Assembly: GCA_016872495.1 (NCBI GenBank)
Contig: VGZT01000021.1
Coordinates: 1-39,129, forward strand
Reading direction: 5' to 3'
DNA: 39,129 bases
Origin: SAR202 cluster bacterium
Lineage (GTDB): Bacteria; Chloroflexota; Dehalococcoidia; Lucifugimonadales; Lucifugimonadaceae
The notes below the pieces were generated by a model. That model ran no database searches. It was given only the letters and a program-made list of their open reading frames with translations, and was not told the DNA's origin. Each line of letters starts with the position of its first letter. Position 1 is the first letter of the stretch. Of this stretch, positions 16,070 through 24,058 are shown piece after piece. A program made the position numbers and the translations under genes.

Positions 16070-17737
16070 CTACTGATTCTCGGTTTCGAGCGGCCGGTCG
16101 TCGATGACGCGTGCGCCCATCGTCAGAGCCGCGCGCACCAGCTTGCTTTCCATCGCCGACGGCTGGCTGGCCCCGGTCGGGCCCGGAGCTTCGTAGACGA
16201 CCTTCACGGTCAAGGGTACGCCAAAGGCTTCCGCGATCGCGGATTCGACCGCCCGGCGCGAATGTGCATCGGCGATCTCTTCTTCGAGCCGCTCCCCGTT
16301 TGCCTTGCTGGTATACCTGACCACCAGGGAATCCCCGGCCTGGGTCTGCGATTGCGACGCCTTCAGCAGGGCGCCCAGCATGAAGCGCTTGCCCTTGGTG
16401 CGATTCAGCGACCGGCACACCGTTTCCCAGTTCTTTTCTGGCCCGGTGAGCTCGCGGCGGGGGGGAGGGGGCGGCACCGGCGGATCGTTGCTCGCGGGGA
16501 CATAGCGCGCGCCCGCCGGCTGCGCGGGCGGGCCCTCGGGCCGGTACGCGGCGCGGTTGCGCACCTGGGCAGCGGGGCGGGGCGCCGACGGACGGGGCGC
16601 TGCCGGTTCCTGGCGCGGCGGGGCGGCCCTCCCGGTGTTTGCGCCGGCTTGCTCGGGGGTGCCGGTTACGGCTTCGATGACCGCGAGTTCGAGGGGCAAC
16701 GGGGAGTTCGGCTCGGTCTTGATGTCGGCCTGGCCGAACACTGCGAGGGCGTGGAGGAGGTGTTCCATCGAGAGGCCGCGGATGACGTCCTGCATCGCCG
16801 ACACCACTTCAGGGGGATGGCTGACAGAGTCGTGCACGCCGGCCTTGAGGAGGAGCGCGGCTCGCAGGGCGTCGATGACGCCGGCGCGCAGGCTCGCGAG
16901 GTCGGTGCCTCGCCCGGACTCTCCGTTGATGACCGACAGGGCGGTGGAAGCGTCGCCCTTGAGCACGGCTGTGGCGAGTTGTACCGAGGTCACGGTGTCG
17001 CCCAGCCCGAGGAGGGCGCGTGCCTGGACAAGGGTCACGTTTGAGCCGTACGAAACGGCCAGCTGCTCGAGCAGGTTCTCGGCGTCGCGCAACCCGCCCC
17101 ACACGACGCGGGCGATCAGGTCGAGGACGGCTGGCTCGGCGGTGATGCCTTCGGCGTCGCACAGGGTCCGCAGCTTGGCGACCACGAGGTCGTTGGGGAT
17201 CCGGCGGAAGTCGAACCTCTGGCAACGCGAAATGATCGTGGCGGGCACCTTATGGACCTCGGTCGTGGCCAGCACCATGACCACGTGGGGTGGCGGCTCC
17301 TCGAGTGTCTTCAGGAGGGCGTTGAACGCGGCAGATGAAAGCATGTGGACTTCGTCGATGATGTAGACCTTGTGGCGGCCAATGGTCGGCGAAAACTGGA
17401 CCTTTTCACGCAGGTCTCGGATGTTGTCGACACCGGTATTGGACGCGGCGTCGATCTCGATCACGTCGAGCATCCGGCCTTCATTGGCGGCGATGCAGTT
17501 CGCACACGTCGTGTCCGGCTCGCCGTCCTTCGGCTTCTCGCAGTTGAGCGCCCTCGCGAGGATGCGGGCGGTAGAGGTCTTGCCGGTACCGCGTGGCCCG
17601 CAGAACAGGTAGGCGTGGGCGATCCGTCCGGTCGCCATCGCATTGCGCAGTGTCGTGGCGACATGCTGTTGACCGACAACGTCAGCGAAGCGCTGCGGGC
17701 GCCACTTGCGGTAGAAGACCTGTAATTCGCCTGGCAT
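16070..17737 (-). CDS. dnaX: DNA polymerase III subunit gamma/tau
   Basis: ATPase of the clamp loader. Seen directly: YRKWRPQRFADVVGQ at the N-terminus, Walker A GPRGTGKT at residues 47-54, zinc-module cysteines (Cys66, then CANC near 78-81), Walker B YIIDEVHM at 125-132, sensor LATTE, and the SRCQRF arginine-finger motif near 170. Domain III follows to about 350, then a Pro/Ala/Arg-rich linker (roughly 375-430) and a C-terminal domain of about 120 residues, probably tau domain V-like. 555 residues. I see no A6G-type slippery heptamer in the linker region, so a frameshifted gamma product is not evident. ATG 17737 is 2 nt past the ybeY stop. An 80-nt gap separates it from ybaB. Confidence 0.97.
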   Translation of the reverse strand: MPGELQVFYRKWRPQRFADVVGQQHVATTLRNAMATGRIAHAYLFCGPRGTGKTSTARILARALNCEKPKDGEPDTTCANCIAANEGRMLDVIEIDAASNTGVDNIRDLREKVQFSPTIGRHKVYIIDEVHMLSSAAFNALLKTLEEPPPHVVMVLATTEVHKVPATIISRCQRFDFRRIPNDLVVAKLRTLCDAEGITAEPAVLDLIARVVWGGLRDAENLLEQLAVSYGSNVTLVQARALLGLGDTVTSVQLATAVLKGDASTALSVINGESGRGTDLASLRAGVIDALRAALLLKAGVHDSVSHPPEVVSAMQDVIRGLSMEHLLHALAVFGQADIKTEPNSPLPLELAVIEAVTGTPEQAGANTGRAAPPRQEPAAPRPSAPRPAAQVRNRAAYRPEGPPAQPAGARYVPASNDPPVPPPPPRRELTGPEKNWETVCRSLNRTKGKRFMLGALLKASQSQTQAGDSLVVRYTSKANGERLEEEIADAHSRRAVESAIAEAFGVPLTVKVVYEAPGPTGASQPSAMESKLVRAALTMGARVIDDRPLETENQ

Positions 17738-17739
17738 GA

Positions 17740-18246
17740 CTACACCCGCTTCCGCGCCGGAGCCGCACCCAGCACGTCTTCGAGGGCCGCGTCCTGGCGC
17801 GCGAACATGTCGCGCTCGTCCTCGATCGAGACGTGGTCGAATCCGATCAGGTGCAAGACGCCGTGCGCCGTGAGCAGCGCGAGCTCGCGCCGGACCGGGT
17901 GGCCAACAGCCGCGGCCTGCCTGGCCGCCTGTGGGTAAGAGATGATCACGTCCCCCAGGGTAGACGGCGCGCCAGGGCCGGCAGGGAACGGGTCCGGGTC
18001 GACCACGCCTCTCGAGGCCTGATCTGACGATCCAAACGAAAGGACGTCGGTGACCTTGTCTTCGCCGCGGTGGGTACGATTCAGGTCCTGCAGCGTGGCG
18101 TCGTCCGTGATGCCTATCGTCACGTGAGTTGGGCCGCTGACCAGCTCCTTCTCGAGCGTGCGTGTCGCGACCCGCACGAGTTCGGCCGCCGACACCTCGC
18201 CCGTGAACTCGTCGTCAATGAGGACATCGATCTGTATCGGGTTCAT
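17740..18246 (-). CDS. ybeY: Endoribonuclease YbeY (16S rRNA maturation)
   Basis: Zinc endoribonuclease involved in 16S rRNA 3'-end processing and ribosome quality control. The diagnostic metal motif HGVLHLIGFDH is at residues 128-138. LNRTHRGEDKVTDVLSF near 55-71 is the second conserved block. The GDVIISYPQAARQA helix-strand segment is also typical. 168 residues. An acidic/proline insertion (about 73-95) before GDVIIS is somewhat longer than in many homologues. Start ATG 18246. Two nucleotides separate its stop from dnaX, so the two are surely co-transcribed. Confidence 0.95.
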   Translation of the reverse strand: MNPIQIDVLIDDEFTGEVSAAELVRVATRTLEKELVSGPTHVTIGITDDATLQDLNRTHRGEDKVTDVLSFGSSDQASRGVVDPDPFPAGPGAPSTLGDVIISYPQAARQAAAVGHPVRRELALLTAHGVLHLIGFDHVSIEDERDMFARQDAALEDVLGAAPARKRV

Positions 18247-18265
18247 GTGCCCCAGTATCGCGGAT

Positions 18266-18598
18266 TCAGTCCCCGCGTTTGGCGTGCTCGGCGTCTTCGA
18301 GGAGGATCCGCAGGCGATTCACCAGCCTGACGTAGCGCGGATCGTTGTCCGTCAACTTGTGCGCAGCCTGCAGCGCCGTAAAGAGCCCATCCCTGACCTC
18401 GGGCGCCTGGTACCTGCGTAGCTCAACATACATGCGGGCCTGGAAAAGCCCCGGCAGGATGTCGTCATAGATCAGCGCGGCCGCCCACGAATGCTGGGGT
18501 GGCCGTACGAAGTCTTCGGCGGTCCGCACCGTCTCCTCGATCTTGGCGAAGAGCGTGGCGCGGGGATTGAATTCGTCGACGGGACGCTTGTTCGGCAT
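18266..18598 (-). CDS. Conserved-looking hypothetical protein, 110 residues
   Basis: I do not recognise a family. The sequence looks like a genuine soluble, mostly helical protein: balanced charge, helices such as ATLFAKIEETVRTAEDFV, the aromatic-rich SWAAALIYDDILPGLFQAR, and RYVRLVNRLRILLEDAEHA. The Asp pair in YDD and several buried aromatics might mark a small helical bundle. No signal or membrane segment. ATG 18598 has GAGG 2 nt upstream plus AGGAC further upstream. It sits between a VanZ-like gene and ybeY, 19 nt before ybeY, within the long minus-strand block, so it is probably transcribed with dnaX and ybeY. Confidence 0.75.
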   Translation of the reverse strand: MPNKRPVDEFNPRATLFAKIEETVRTAEDFVRPPQHSWAAALIYDDILPGLFQARMYVELRRYQAPEVRDGLFTALQAAHKLTDNDPRYVRLVNRLRILLEDAEHAKRGD

Positions 18599-18632
18599 GG
18601 CCTCGTGTCCTGGTGCAGCCGCCGGCAGGGAC

Positions 18633-19100
18633 CTAGATAGTCGTACCTCCGGCGGGCGAATGCAAGGCCGCCGAGCTCTCCATTGAACTGCGCCTGGCTC
18701 GCCGGTAACGAAAGGCCAGCGCGAGCCCGGTTCCGGTAACGATGCCGGCGAGGTCTACCGCAAGATCTTCCACTGAAAAAGCGCGCCCTGGCACGAATGT
18801 CTGGTGGTACTCGTCGCTCAGGGCGTAAGCGAAGGACGCGGCTCCGGTCAGGTTGGCGACCACCAGATCCCGCACGTTGATCACCCCGCTCGATCGAACG
18901 ACTGATGCGAGCAGGCGCCACACCAGGATGGCCAGCACCAGGTAGGCGCCGAAGTGGGCGATCTCAGCGAGCGCAGGCACCCAGGTCGCGTCCTGAAGCT
19001 GCGAGGCGGTCCTGCTGGATACCCAGAAGATCAGGCCGCACCACGCGAGTACCGGGATGAGGAAGCCACCGGCCCAGGCCAGCGTACGTCGCCGCTTCAC
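18633..19100 (-). CDS. VanZ-like family membrane protein
   Basis: Small integral membrane protein of the VanZ-like family (named after the teicoplanin-resistance accessory protein, generally of unknown role). Seen directly: four hydrophobic helices, near residues 8-28 (TLAWAGGFLIPVLAWCGLIF), the conserved EIAHFGAYLVLAILVW helix, a third around NLTGAASFAYALSDEYHQ, and a final DLAGIVTGTGLALAF helix after the family motif DEYHQTFVPGR. 155 residues. I chose GTG 19100, with GGGAA upstream, which overlaps the preceding stop as GTGA. A longer in-frame start at 19151 would run far into the upstream gene and lacks support. Confidence 0.88.
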   Translation of the reverse strand: MKRRRTLAWAGGFLIPVLAWCGLIFWVSSRTASQLQDATWVPALAEIAHFGAYLVLAILVWRLLASVVRSSGVINVRDLVVANLTGAASFAYALSDEYHQTFVPGRAFSVEDLAVDLAGIVTGTGLALAFRYRRARRSSMESSAALHSPAGGTTI

Positions 19101-19444
19101 TTCCCGGTCGGCCAATCCAGGTCGTAAACCAGCTTCCCTGCCGCCCACCACTCTCCCGGCTTAGCCTCCGGGACCTTCTGCTGGAAGGTGCGCATCAGGA
19201 CGTCCCACTCCTTCGACTTCTGGCTCGTGGTGTACTTCTGGAAGTCCCGCTCCGGCACGAAGTTGTCGGGTGCCTCGTAGTACATGAACAGGTGATTGGC
19301 GACCCTGAAGATCTTCATCTTGGTGATCCCGGCTGCTTTGAGCGACCGGACGACCTCTGGCCAGACTTCACGGTGGTACTTCTCGTAGGCATCGATGGTC
19401 CTGGGGTCGTTCTTCAGGTCGAGGATCTGACCAAAGGATTTCAT
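19097..19444 (-). CDS. L-rhamnose mutarotase-like protein (single domain, divergent)
   Basis: A 115-residue protein of the RhaM fold, which interconverts alpha and beta anomers of a 6-deoxysugar. Seen directly: IDAYEKYHREVWPEVV, giving Tyr20 and His24 at the positions of E. coli RhaM Tyr18 and catalytic His22, and KEWDVLM with Trp80 at the usual substrate-stacking position. The equivalent of Tyr41 is not tyrosine here (TKMKIF), unlike both domains of the divergent neighbour at 19546, so substrate preference may differ. ATG 19444 has GGAGAA 6 nt upstream. The stop overlaps the VanZ-like start. The gene heads the minus-strand block and faces the tandem mutarotase across a 101-nt promoter region. 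Confidence 0.88.
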   Translation of the reverse strand: MKSFGQILDLKNDPRTIDAYEKYHREVWPEVVRSLKAAGITKMKIFRVANHLFMYYEAPDNFVPERDFQKYTTSQKSKEWDVLMRTFQQKVPEAKPGEWWAAGKLVYDLDWPTGK

Positions 19445-19478
19445 CTCGGTTCTCCGCGCGGGTGTGTTGTCGACGGCG

Positions 19479-19502
19479 ATGCGCATAGCGTAACTTGCGC
19501 AC
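19479..19502. promoter_or_regulatory. Paired TGCGCA palindromes between divergent mutarotase genes
   Basis: ATGCGCAT (19479-19486) and TTGCGCAC (19495-19502) share the self-complementary core TGCGCA with centres 16 bp apart. They lie in the middle of the 101-nt gap that must contain both promoters. This arrangement would suit a dimeric repressor controlling both genes. No regulator gene is adjacent, so the function is inferred from position alone. Confidence 0.4.
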
Positions 19503-19545
19503 TGCCCGCGATCGAGCGGGGAAGATCGACCCCGGAGGCCAGCGC

Positions 19546-20193
19546 GTGAAGAGGGTTTCGCTCCAGCTGAAGGTGAAGAGGGAACGCATCGACGAGTACC
19601 AGGAGGCGCACCGGAAGGTGTGGCCGGACATGCTGGCCGCTCTGAGCCGGCATGGGCACCGCAACTACTCGATCTTCATGGACGAGAACGGTTATCTGTT
19701 CTTCTACCTGGAGATGCCGGACGACCCTGACCGGGCGTTTGCCGCGATGGCAAAAGAGGAAGTGAGTGACCGCTGGCGGAAGTTCATGACTCCCCTGTTC
19801 GAATCGACGCAACGAATTCCGCTTGAAGAGGTGTTTCACCTGGACGCACCGGCACGTCGCCCTGCCCGGCACCTGCGGACCGGCTTCTTGCTGAAAGTAC
19901 GGAAGGACAGGATTGACGAGTATTCGGAGCACCACCGTAAGGTATGGCCCGAGATGCTGGCGGCGTTACGAAAGCACGGCTGGCACAACTACTCGCTGTT
20001 CATGCGGGCCGACGGGCTGATGTTCGGGTACGTCGAGGTCCCGGATTCGTTCGAGGCTTCGCTCGCCGGGATGGCCGGAGAGGAAGTGAACGGGCGCTGG
20101 CAGAAGTTCATGGCGCCGTACTTCGAGAACCTGGGAGGCGCCCGGCCCGACGAGAACATGCGCCAGCTTCAGGAGGTCTTCCATCTTGACTGA
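19546..20193 (+). CDS. Tandem two-domain L-rhamnose mutarotase-like protein
   Basis: Two complete RhaM-type domains are fused in one 215-residue chain (roughly 3-100 and 110-215). Domain 1 has Tyr18, His22, Tyr41 and Trp77. Domain 2 has Tyr126, His130, Tyr149 and Trp185. These match the residues I recall as catalytic and substrate-binding in E. coli RhaM, so both halves look active. Each half ends in the same EEVFHLD or QEVFHLD motif, which points to internal duplication. RhaM is normally a dimer of single domains, so the fusion may be a covalent dimer. The start is GTG 19546 with GGAGG 7 nt upstream. A VOC-family gene follows after 15 nt, probably in the same operon. Confidence 0.9.
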   Translation: MKRVSLQLKVKRERIDEYQEAHRKVWPDMLAALSRHGHRNYSIFMDENGYLFFYLEMPDDPDRAFAAMAKEEVSDRWRKFMTPLFESTQRIPLEEVFHLDAPARRPARHLRTGFLLKVRKDRIDEYSEHHRKVWPEMLAALRKHGWHNYSLFMRADGLMFGYVEVPDSFEASLAGMAGEEVNGRWQKFMAPYFENLGGARPDENMRQLQEVFHLD

Positions 20194-20208
20194 GTCGGAG
20201 TCCTGACC

Positions 20209-20682
20209 TTGCGCATCCAGGCCCTGTATCACACCGGATTCATCGTGGCCGACCTCGAGCGCTCGGTCGCTTTCTACCGCGACCTGCTGGGCATGTGCGT
20301 CGAGCGGCCACCCACCGAGATCGTCGGCGAATGGATTTCGGGGGTCGTCGGCTACCAGGGAGCGCGCATCAAGTCGGCCTTCGTTGGAATCGGCGATGGG
20401 CATTCGATCGAACTGATCCAGTACCTGACGCCGTACCCGGGGCCGAGCGCCGGCGCGGACCGCAACCGGATCGGCGCCGCGCACGCCGGGATGCTCGTCG
20501 ACGACGTGCGGGCCTGGTACGACAGGCTGCGCGCCGCCGGCGTCACCGTGACGGGCCCGCCCATGCTGCGCGACGTCGCCTTCCCGTGGGCCCGATACGC
20601 GATCTATTTCCAGGACCCGGATGGCAACTGGCTGGAGTTCGCCGAGCGCGGCCCGAAGCCTGCGGGGTCCCTCGCCAACTAG
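20209..20682 (+). CDS. VOC (glyoxalase/bleomycin-resistance fold) protein
   Basis: A 157-residue vicinal-oxygen-chelate protein with two beta-alpha-beta-beta-beta modules. Probable metal ligands are His8 (LYHTGF), Glu68 (SIELIQY), His92 (AAHAGMLV) and Glu143 (NWLEFAE), the pattern of glyoxalase I and methylmalonyl-CoA epimerase. DLERSVAFYRDLLGM and FQDPDGNWLEF are typical family segments. Substrate is not deducible. The start is TTG 20209 with GGAG 8 nt upstream. It follows the tandem mutarotase after 15 nt, so a role in the same sugar pathway is possible. The stop interlocks with the stop of the convergent MFS gene. Confidence 0.9.
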   Translation: MRIQALYHTGFIVADLERSVAFYRDLLGMCVERPPTEIVGEWISGVVGYQGARIKSAFVGIGDGHSIELIQYLTPYPGPSAGADRNRIGAAHAGMLVDDVRAWYDRLRAAGVTVTGPPMLRDVAFPWARYAIYFQDPDGNWLEFAERGPKPAGSLAN

Positions 20683-22007
20683 CCTGATCTGTCGAGCGGG
20701 CGGGTCGGCCTGCGCAATTCCGGGAACGCCACGAAGACCGCGAGTGCGAGTGTGATTCCGATCGATGCAACGACCGCGAGCGCACGCCCGGGGCCCAGCG
20801 CATCGGACAGCTGGCCGAGGCCGTAGATGCCCAGCGGGTAGCAACCGATGACGAAGATGTGGAGCCCGAGCACGCGGCCCCGCATGACGTCGGGGGTCAG
20901 CAGCAGGAAGATGCTCGTACTCATCACGCCGAACAGGTTGCCGCTGATCCCTGCCAGGACCAGTACGGTGAACGAGGCCGAGTACCAGGCCGAAAGCGCA
21001 AGGAGCAGGGACGCGACGTGGTTGCCGATCACCACGCACATCAGGACAAACGCGTGCCGCTTCAGCCGATGTCCTATGCGGATTAGCACCAGGCCCCCGA
21101 TCACGGAGCCGATTCCCTGCGCTGACATCAAGAGCCCGAACTTCGCCGCCGAGGCGTGAAGCACATCCTCGGCGAAGACCGGCGTCATCGCTTCGAATCC
21201 AAATCCAAACGTGTTCGTGATTGCGACCAGCAGCATCACGCCGATCAGCGTGCGGTCGGACCTGATGAATCGGACGCCTTCGAGCAGCGCCCGGAAGGGA
21301 GACGGCGGCCGCGGTCCTCCGATCCGGGAGAGCCGTGGCAGGCCGGCCAGCAGCGGCAGGCCGAGGAGCACTGACCCTGCGACGCCGATGAAGATCCAGC
21401 CAGGGTTGAACTTGTCGAGGACCAGCCCGGCCAGATTGGAACCCAGGAGCAGCCCGGTATGCCAGGTCAGCTGGTCGAGAGCAAGTGCAACCGTCGTGGA
21501 ACGGCGGCCAACCACGCCTCGCATGTAGGCCCGTCGCGCAGGGAGGTCGACGGTCCAGGTCAGCCCGGAGAACGCGGTGTACGCGTAGATGTGCCAGACC
21601 TCGATCCGGCCGGTGAGGCCGAGGATCCCAACCACAACCGCGCCAGCCGCCATCGACGCCTGCGCGAGGCGCAGCACGCGCAGGCGAGGCAGCCGGTCGA
21701 TCATCAGCCCGATCCAGGGGCCGGCGATCAGGTACGGCAACCATCGAAACACCGCGATCAGCGCAACCTGGGAGGGGCGGTCGGTATGTTGTGCCACCAG
21801 CCAGGCGACCGTTGTGATGTCGGCGAAGCGTGCGGGGTAGACGAACAGTCCGCTCAGCCAGACGCGCAGAAAGGCGGGGTGCCGCAATGGCCGAGGCGCA
21901 CCACGGAAGACCGACCCCGGCCCGCGGCGCGGGACCGCCTTGCGGGTCTGCACGATCGCGGGCCCGGAGGGCGCGCTGGCCGTGGATGGGTCCGATTGTT
22001 GAGTCAC
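20679..22007 (-). CDS. MFS transporter (MFS_3-type exporter), paralogue A
   Basis: A 442-residue inner-membrane transporter with about 12 predicted helices, related to the EntS-like exporter group. Typical features are RVWLSGLFVYPARFADITTVAWLV in the first helix region, the GPWIGLMIDRLPR loop between helices 2 and 3, a VDLPARRAYM segment before helix 5, and the central FIRSDRTLIGVMLL region opening the second half. The N-terminal 40 residues are Pro/Ser/Arg-rich and cytoplasmic. Start GTG 22007 has no strong ribosome binding site. It follows paralogue B after 19 nt and was probably produced by tandem duplication. Cargo unknown. Confidence 0.9.
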   Translation of the reverse strand: MTQQSDPSTASAPSGPAIVQTRKAVPRRGPGSVFRGAPRPLRHPAFLRVWLSGLFVYPARFADITTVAWLVAQHTDRPSQVALIAVFRWLPYLIAGPWIGLMIDRLPRLRVLRLAQASMAAGAVVVGILGLTGRIEVWHIYAYTAFSGLTWTVDLPARRAYMRGVVGRRSTTVALALDQLTWHTGLLLGSNLAGLVLDKFNPGWIFIGVAGSVLLGLPLLAGLPRLSRIGGPRPPSPFRALLEGVRFIRSDRTLIGVMLLVAITNTFGFGFEAMTPVFAEDVLHASAAKFGLLMSAQGIGSVIGGLVLIRIGHRLKRHAFVLMCVVIGNHVASLLLALSAWYSASFTVLVLAGISGNLFGVMSTSIFLLLTPDVMRGRVLGLHIFVIGCYPLGIYGLGQLSDALGPGRALAVVASIGITLALAVFVAFPELRRPTRPLDRSG

Positions 22008-22026
22008 CTCGAAACGGGGGGCGCGG

Positions 22027-23334
22027 TCAGGCCGCGCCGGCGGTGCTGGGCGCCGCGGGGGTGCGCGCGCGCAAGGCGGGCATGGCCAGTGCGACCGCGA
22101 CCATGAGGGCGAGTCCGATCGCGGAAAGCATGACGATCGCGTTGAACGGAGTCATGACGCCTGCGAGTCCACCGACGAGAAGTGATCCGAGAGGATACGC
22201 GCCGCCGAACACCATTTCCACGCCGACCAGGCGTCCCCTCGCCTGGGGCGGAGTGACGATCATCAGCAGGTTCGCCTGCATCATCGAGAGCGCGGCGGCA
22301 AAGCCGCCAGCGAGTGCGAGCAGGCCGAAGGTGCCGATCAGGGACGGCGCGAACGCGAGCCCGAAACCGGTGAGATGGCAGGCCGCGGCAAAGCCGATGA
22401 TCGCCCGGCCGTGGTGCCGGAAATGGTTCCCCACCAGCGCGATCAGCAGCACCGCGATGACGCCTCCCGCGGCCTCCGCCGAGATCAGGAGCCCGAGTCC
22501 CGCCGACCCGGTGTTCAGCACGTCTTTGGCGAAGTAGGGGATAAGGGGAAAAAAGGCGAATCCAAACATGTTCGTGATGCCGACGGCGATCAGCGCGCCG
22601 GCCAGTGCTCGGTTGCGCCGCACGACGTTCACCCCGCTGCGCAACGAACTGAAGATCGCCTCGCGTGCCACCGTCGCCACGCGCCGCTGTGGGGCCCTGG
22701 GCAGGACCGCAGCCGACAACGCGTTGAGGACCACTATGATCGCGAAGATCACGGCGCCCGGCAGGACAGGCAGCAGGAGGCCCGCCACGTTTGGCCCAAT
22801 GAGCAGAGTAGACATCACCGCCAGCTGATCGAACGCCACTCCGCTCGTGACCGCGTGGTTGCCCACGACATCGATTGTGAAGGCACGGCGGGCGGGGACC
22901 TCGAGGCTCATGATCACGCCGCTCAGGATGCCTAGCGCGTAGATGTGCCAGAGTTCCAGCGCATCGAGCCATAGCAGCAGCGCGGCCACCGCTGAGATGC
23001 CGGCCAAGCCAAGCCGCGCAGCGATCTGGATCTGGCGACGGTTGAACCGGTCGGCTACGAACCCACCGAGAGGTCCCAGCAAGAAGAACGGCGTGATTCG
23101 GGCAAACCCCACCATCGCGATCGCGAAGGGGTCATGGGTTCGTTCGACCGCCAGCCACGAGAAGGCCGCGACCTCCATCCATCTTGCGAAGAAGAGGAAC
23201 GCGATCCCGGCCCAGACGCGACGGTAGCCAGGATTCCGCAGTGCGAGCGGCATCAGCGCCCGCGGTCGGGGATGACGGCGTGGAGGGGGGAGGACACCGA
23301 CCGGCGAGCGCGGGCCGCCGGTGATCTGGGCCAT
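22027..23334 (-). CDS. MFS transporter (MFS_3-type exporter), paralogue B
   Basis: A 435-residue transporter parallel to paralogue A: RVWAGIAFLFFARWMEVAAFSWLAV, GPLGGFVADRFNRRQ, LEVPARRAFTIDVVG and VRRNRALAGALIAVGITNMFGFAFFPL align by eye with the corresponding parts of A (TNTFGFGFEAMTPVF). About 12 hydrophobic helices and a short basic N-terminus. ATG 23334 is preceded by AGGCA. It is the first gene of the two-gene minus-strand unit and is divergent from the TPR gene. Two EntS-like half-identical exporters in tandem could work separately or as partners; MFS proteins usually act as monomers. Confidence 0.9.
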   Translation of the reverse strand: MAQITGGPRSPVGVLPPPRRHPRPRALMPLALRNPGYRRVWAGIAFLFFARWMEVAAFSWLAVERTHDPFAIAMVGFARITPFFLLGPLGGFVADRFNRRQIQIAARLGLAGISAVAALLLWLDALELWHIYALGILSGVIMSLEVPARRAFTIDVVGNHAVTSGVAFDQLAVMSTLLIGPNVAGLLLPVLPGAVIFAIIVVLNALSAAVLPRAPQRRVATVAREAIFSSLRSGVNVVRRNRALAGALIAVGITNMFGFAFFPLIPYFAKDVLNTGSAGLGLLISAEAAGGVIAVLLIALVGNHFRHHGRAIIGFAAACHLTGFGLAFAPSLIGTFGLLALAGGFAAALSMMQANLLMIVTPPQARGRLVGVEMVFGGAYPLGSLLVGGLAGVMTPFNAIVMLSAIGLALMVAVALAMPALRARTPAAPSTAGAA

Positions 23335-23439
23335 GTGGAAGATGCCTGCCAGTGACCCGGCGGCCGCTGCGCTGCCATCCGGCCAGTGGGGTCAGAGTGA
23401 GGCGTCGCATGACGCCGGATACAGAGCTTACCAGCAAGT

Positions 23440-23500
23440 TGCGACGAAATCCGTAGTTCATGTCGCAGAGAACGGGGTGCTCTGAGGTTGTTACTCTGAG
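23440..23500. promoter_or_regulatory. Repeat-containing divergent promoter region (MFS B / TPR protein)
   Basis: The gap between the two divergent genes contains an inverted pair TGCGAC/GTCGCA (about 23443-23467) and a direct repeat CTCTGAG at 23480-23486 and 23494-23500. Promoters for both genes must lie here, but I cannot assign -35/-10 boxes with confidence. Confidence 0.25.
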
Positions 23501-23506
23501 CACGTG

Positions 23507-24058
23507 ATGACCCGTTGGAGGATTCTGTTTGCCCGCCTGTTCGGGCGCGGTCGCGCCATGTCGGCAGAGGAGGCCGCGGCGCTCGCGATCGAGCGCTATC
23601 GCGCCGGGGTGGACGCGTACCAGCAGCGCAAGTTCCGACAGGCGGTCAGGGATTTCACCGTCGCGATCTACCTGGCCCCCGGCCACGCCGGAATGTATCA
23701 GCACCGAGGCGGCGCACTGGCCGAGCTAGGGCGGTTGCCCCAGGCGATCAACGACTACGATCGAGCGGTTCACCTGAACCCGTCGTTCGCCGACACCTAT
23801 CTGGATCGAGGCAACGCCTACCACGCGATGGGTCAGACGGAGAAGGCGATACGCGACTACAGCGAGGCGCTGCGGCTGCGGCCCGGCTATCCCGAGGCGC
23901 TCGCCAATCGAGGGGCAGCGCTGATCGAGAGCGGCCGTGACGAGGAAGGGGAGGCCGATGCGACACGCGCGGCTGATCTCGGGATCGATCGCCAGGCGCT
24001 CGAGGCGCTCCTCGGCGCCGCTCGATCGGCCCAGAAGACGGGTAAGAGGCGGCGATGA
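23507..24058 (+). CDS. Tetratricopeptide-repeat protein
   Basis: A 183-residue protein built mainly of three to four TPR units: residues about 30-63 (AGVDAYQQRKFRQAVRDFTVAI), 64-97 (HRGGALAELGRLPQAINDYDRAV), 98-131 (DRGNAYHAMGQTEKAIRDYSEAL) and a degenerate fourth (NRGAALIESGRDEEGEADA). TPR units mediate protein-protein contacts, so this is likely a scaffold. The basic N-terminal stretch (RWRILFARLFGRGR) is amphipathic and could touch the membrane. I chose ATG 23507. GTG 23504 and an ATG at 23558 are alternatives. The stop overlaps the next start as ATGA. Confidence 0.88.
   Translation: MTRWRILFARLFGRGRAMSAEEAAALAIERYRAGVDAYQQRKFRQAVRDFTVAIYLAPGHAGMYQHRGGALAELGRLPQAINDYDRAVHLNPSFADTYLDRGNAYHAMGQTEKAIRDYSEALRLRPGYPEALANRGAALIESGRDEEGEADATRAADLGIDRQALEALLGAARSAQKTGKRRR

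Noticed and set aside
19966-21744. 592-codon open frame on -
   Set aside because: It runs antisense through the mutarotase and VOC genes and in the wrong frame through MFS A, so it has no support.
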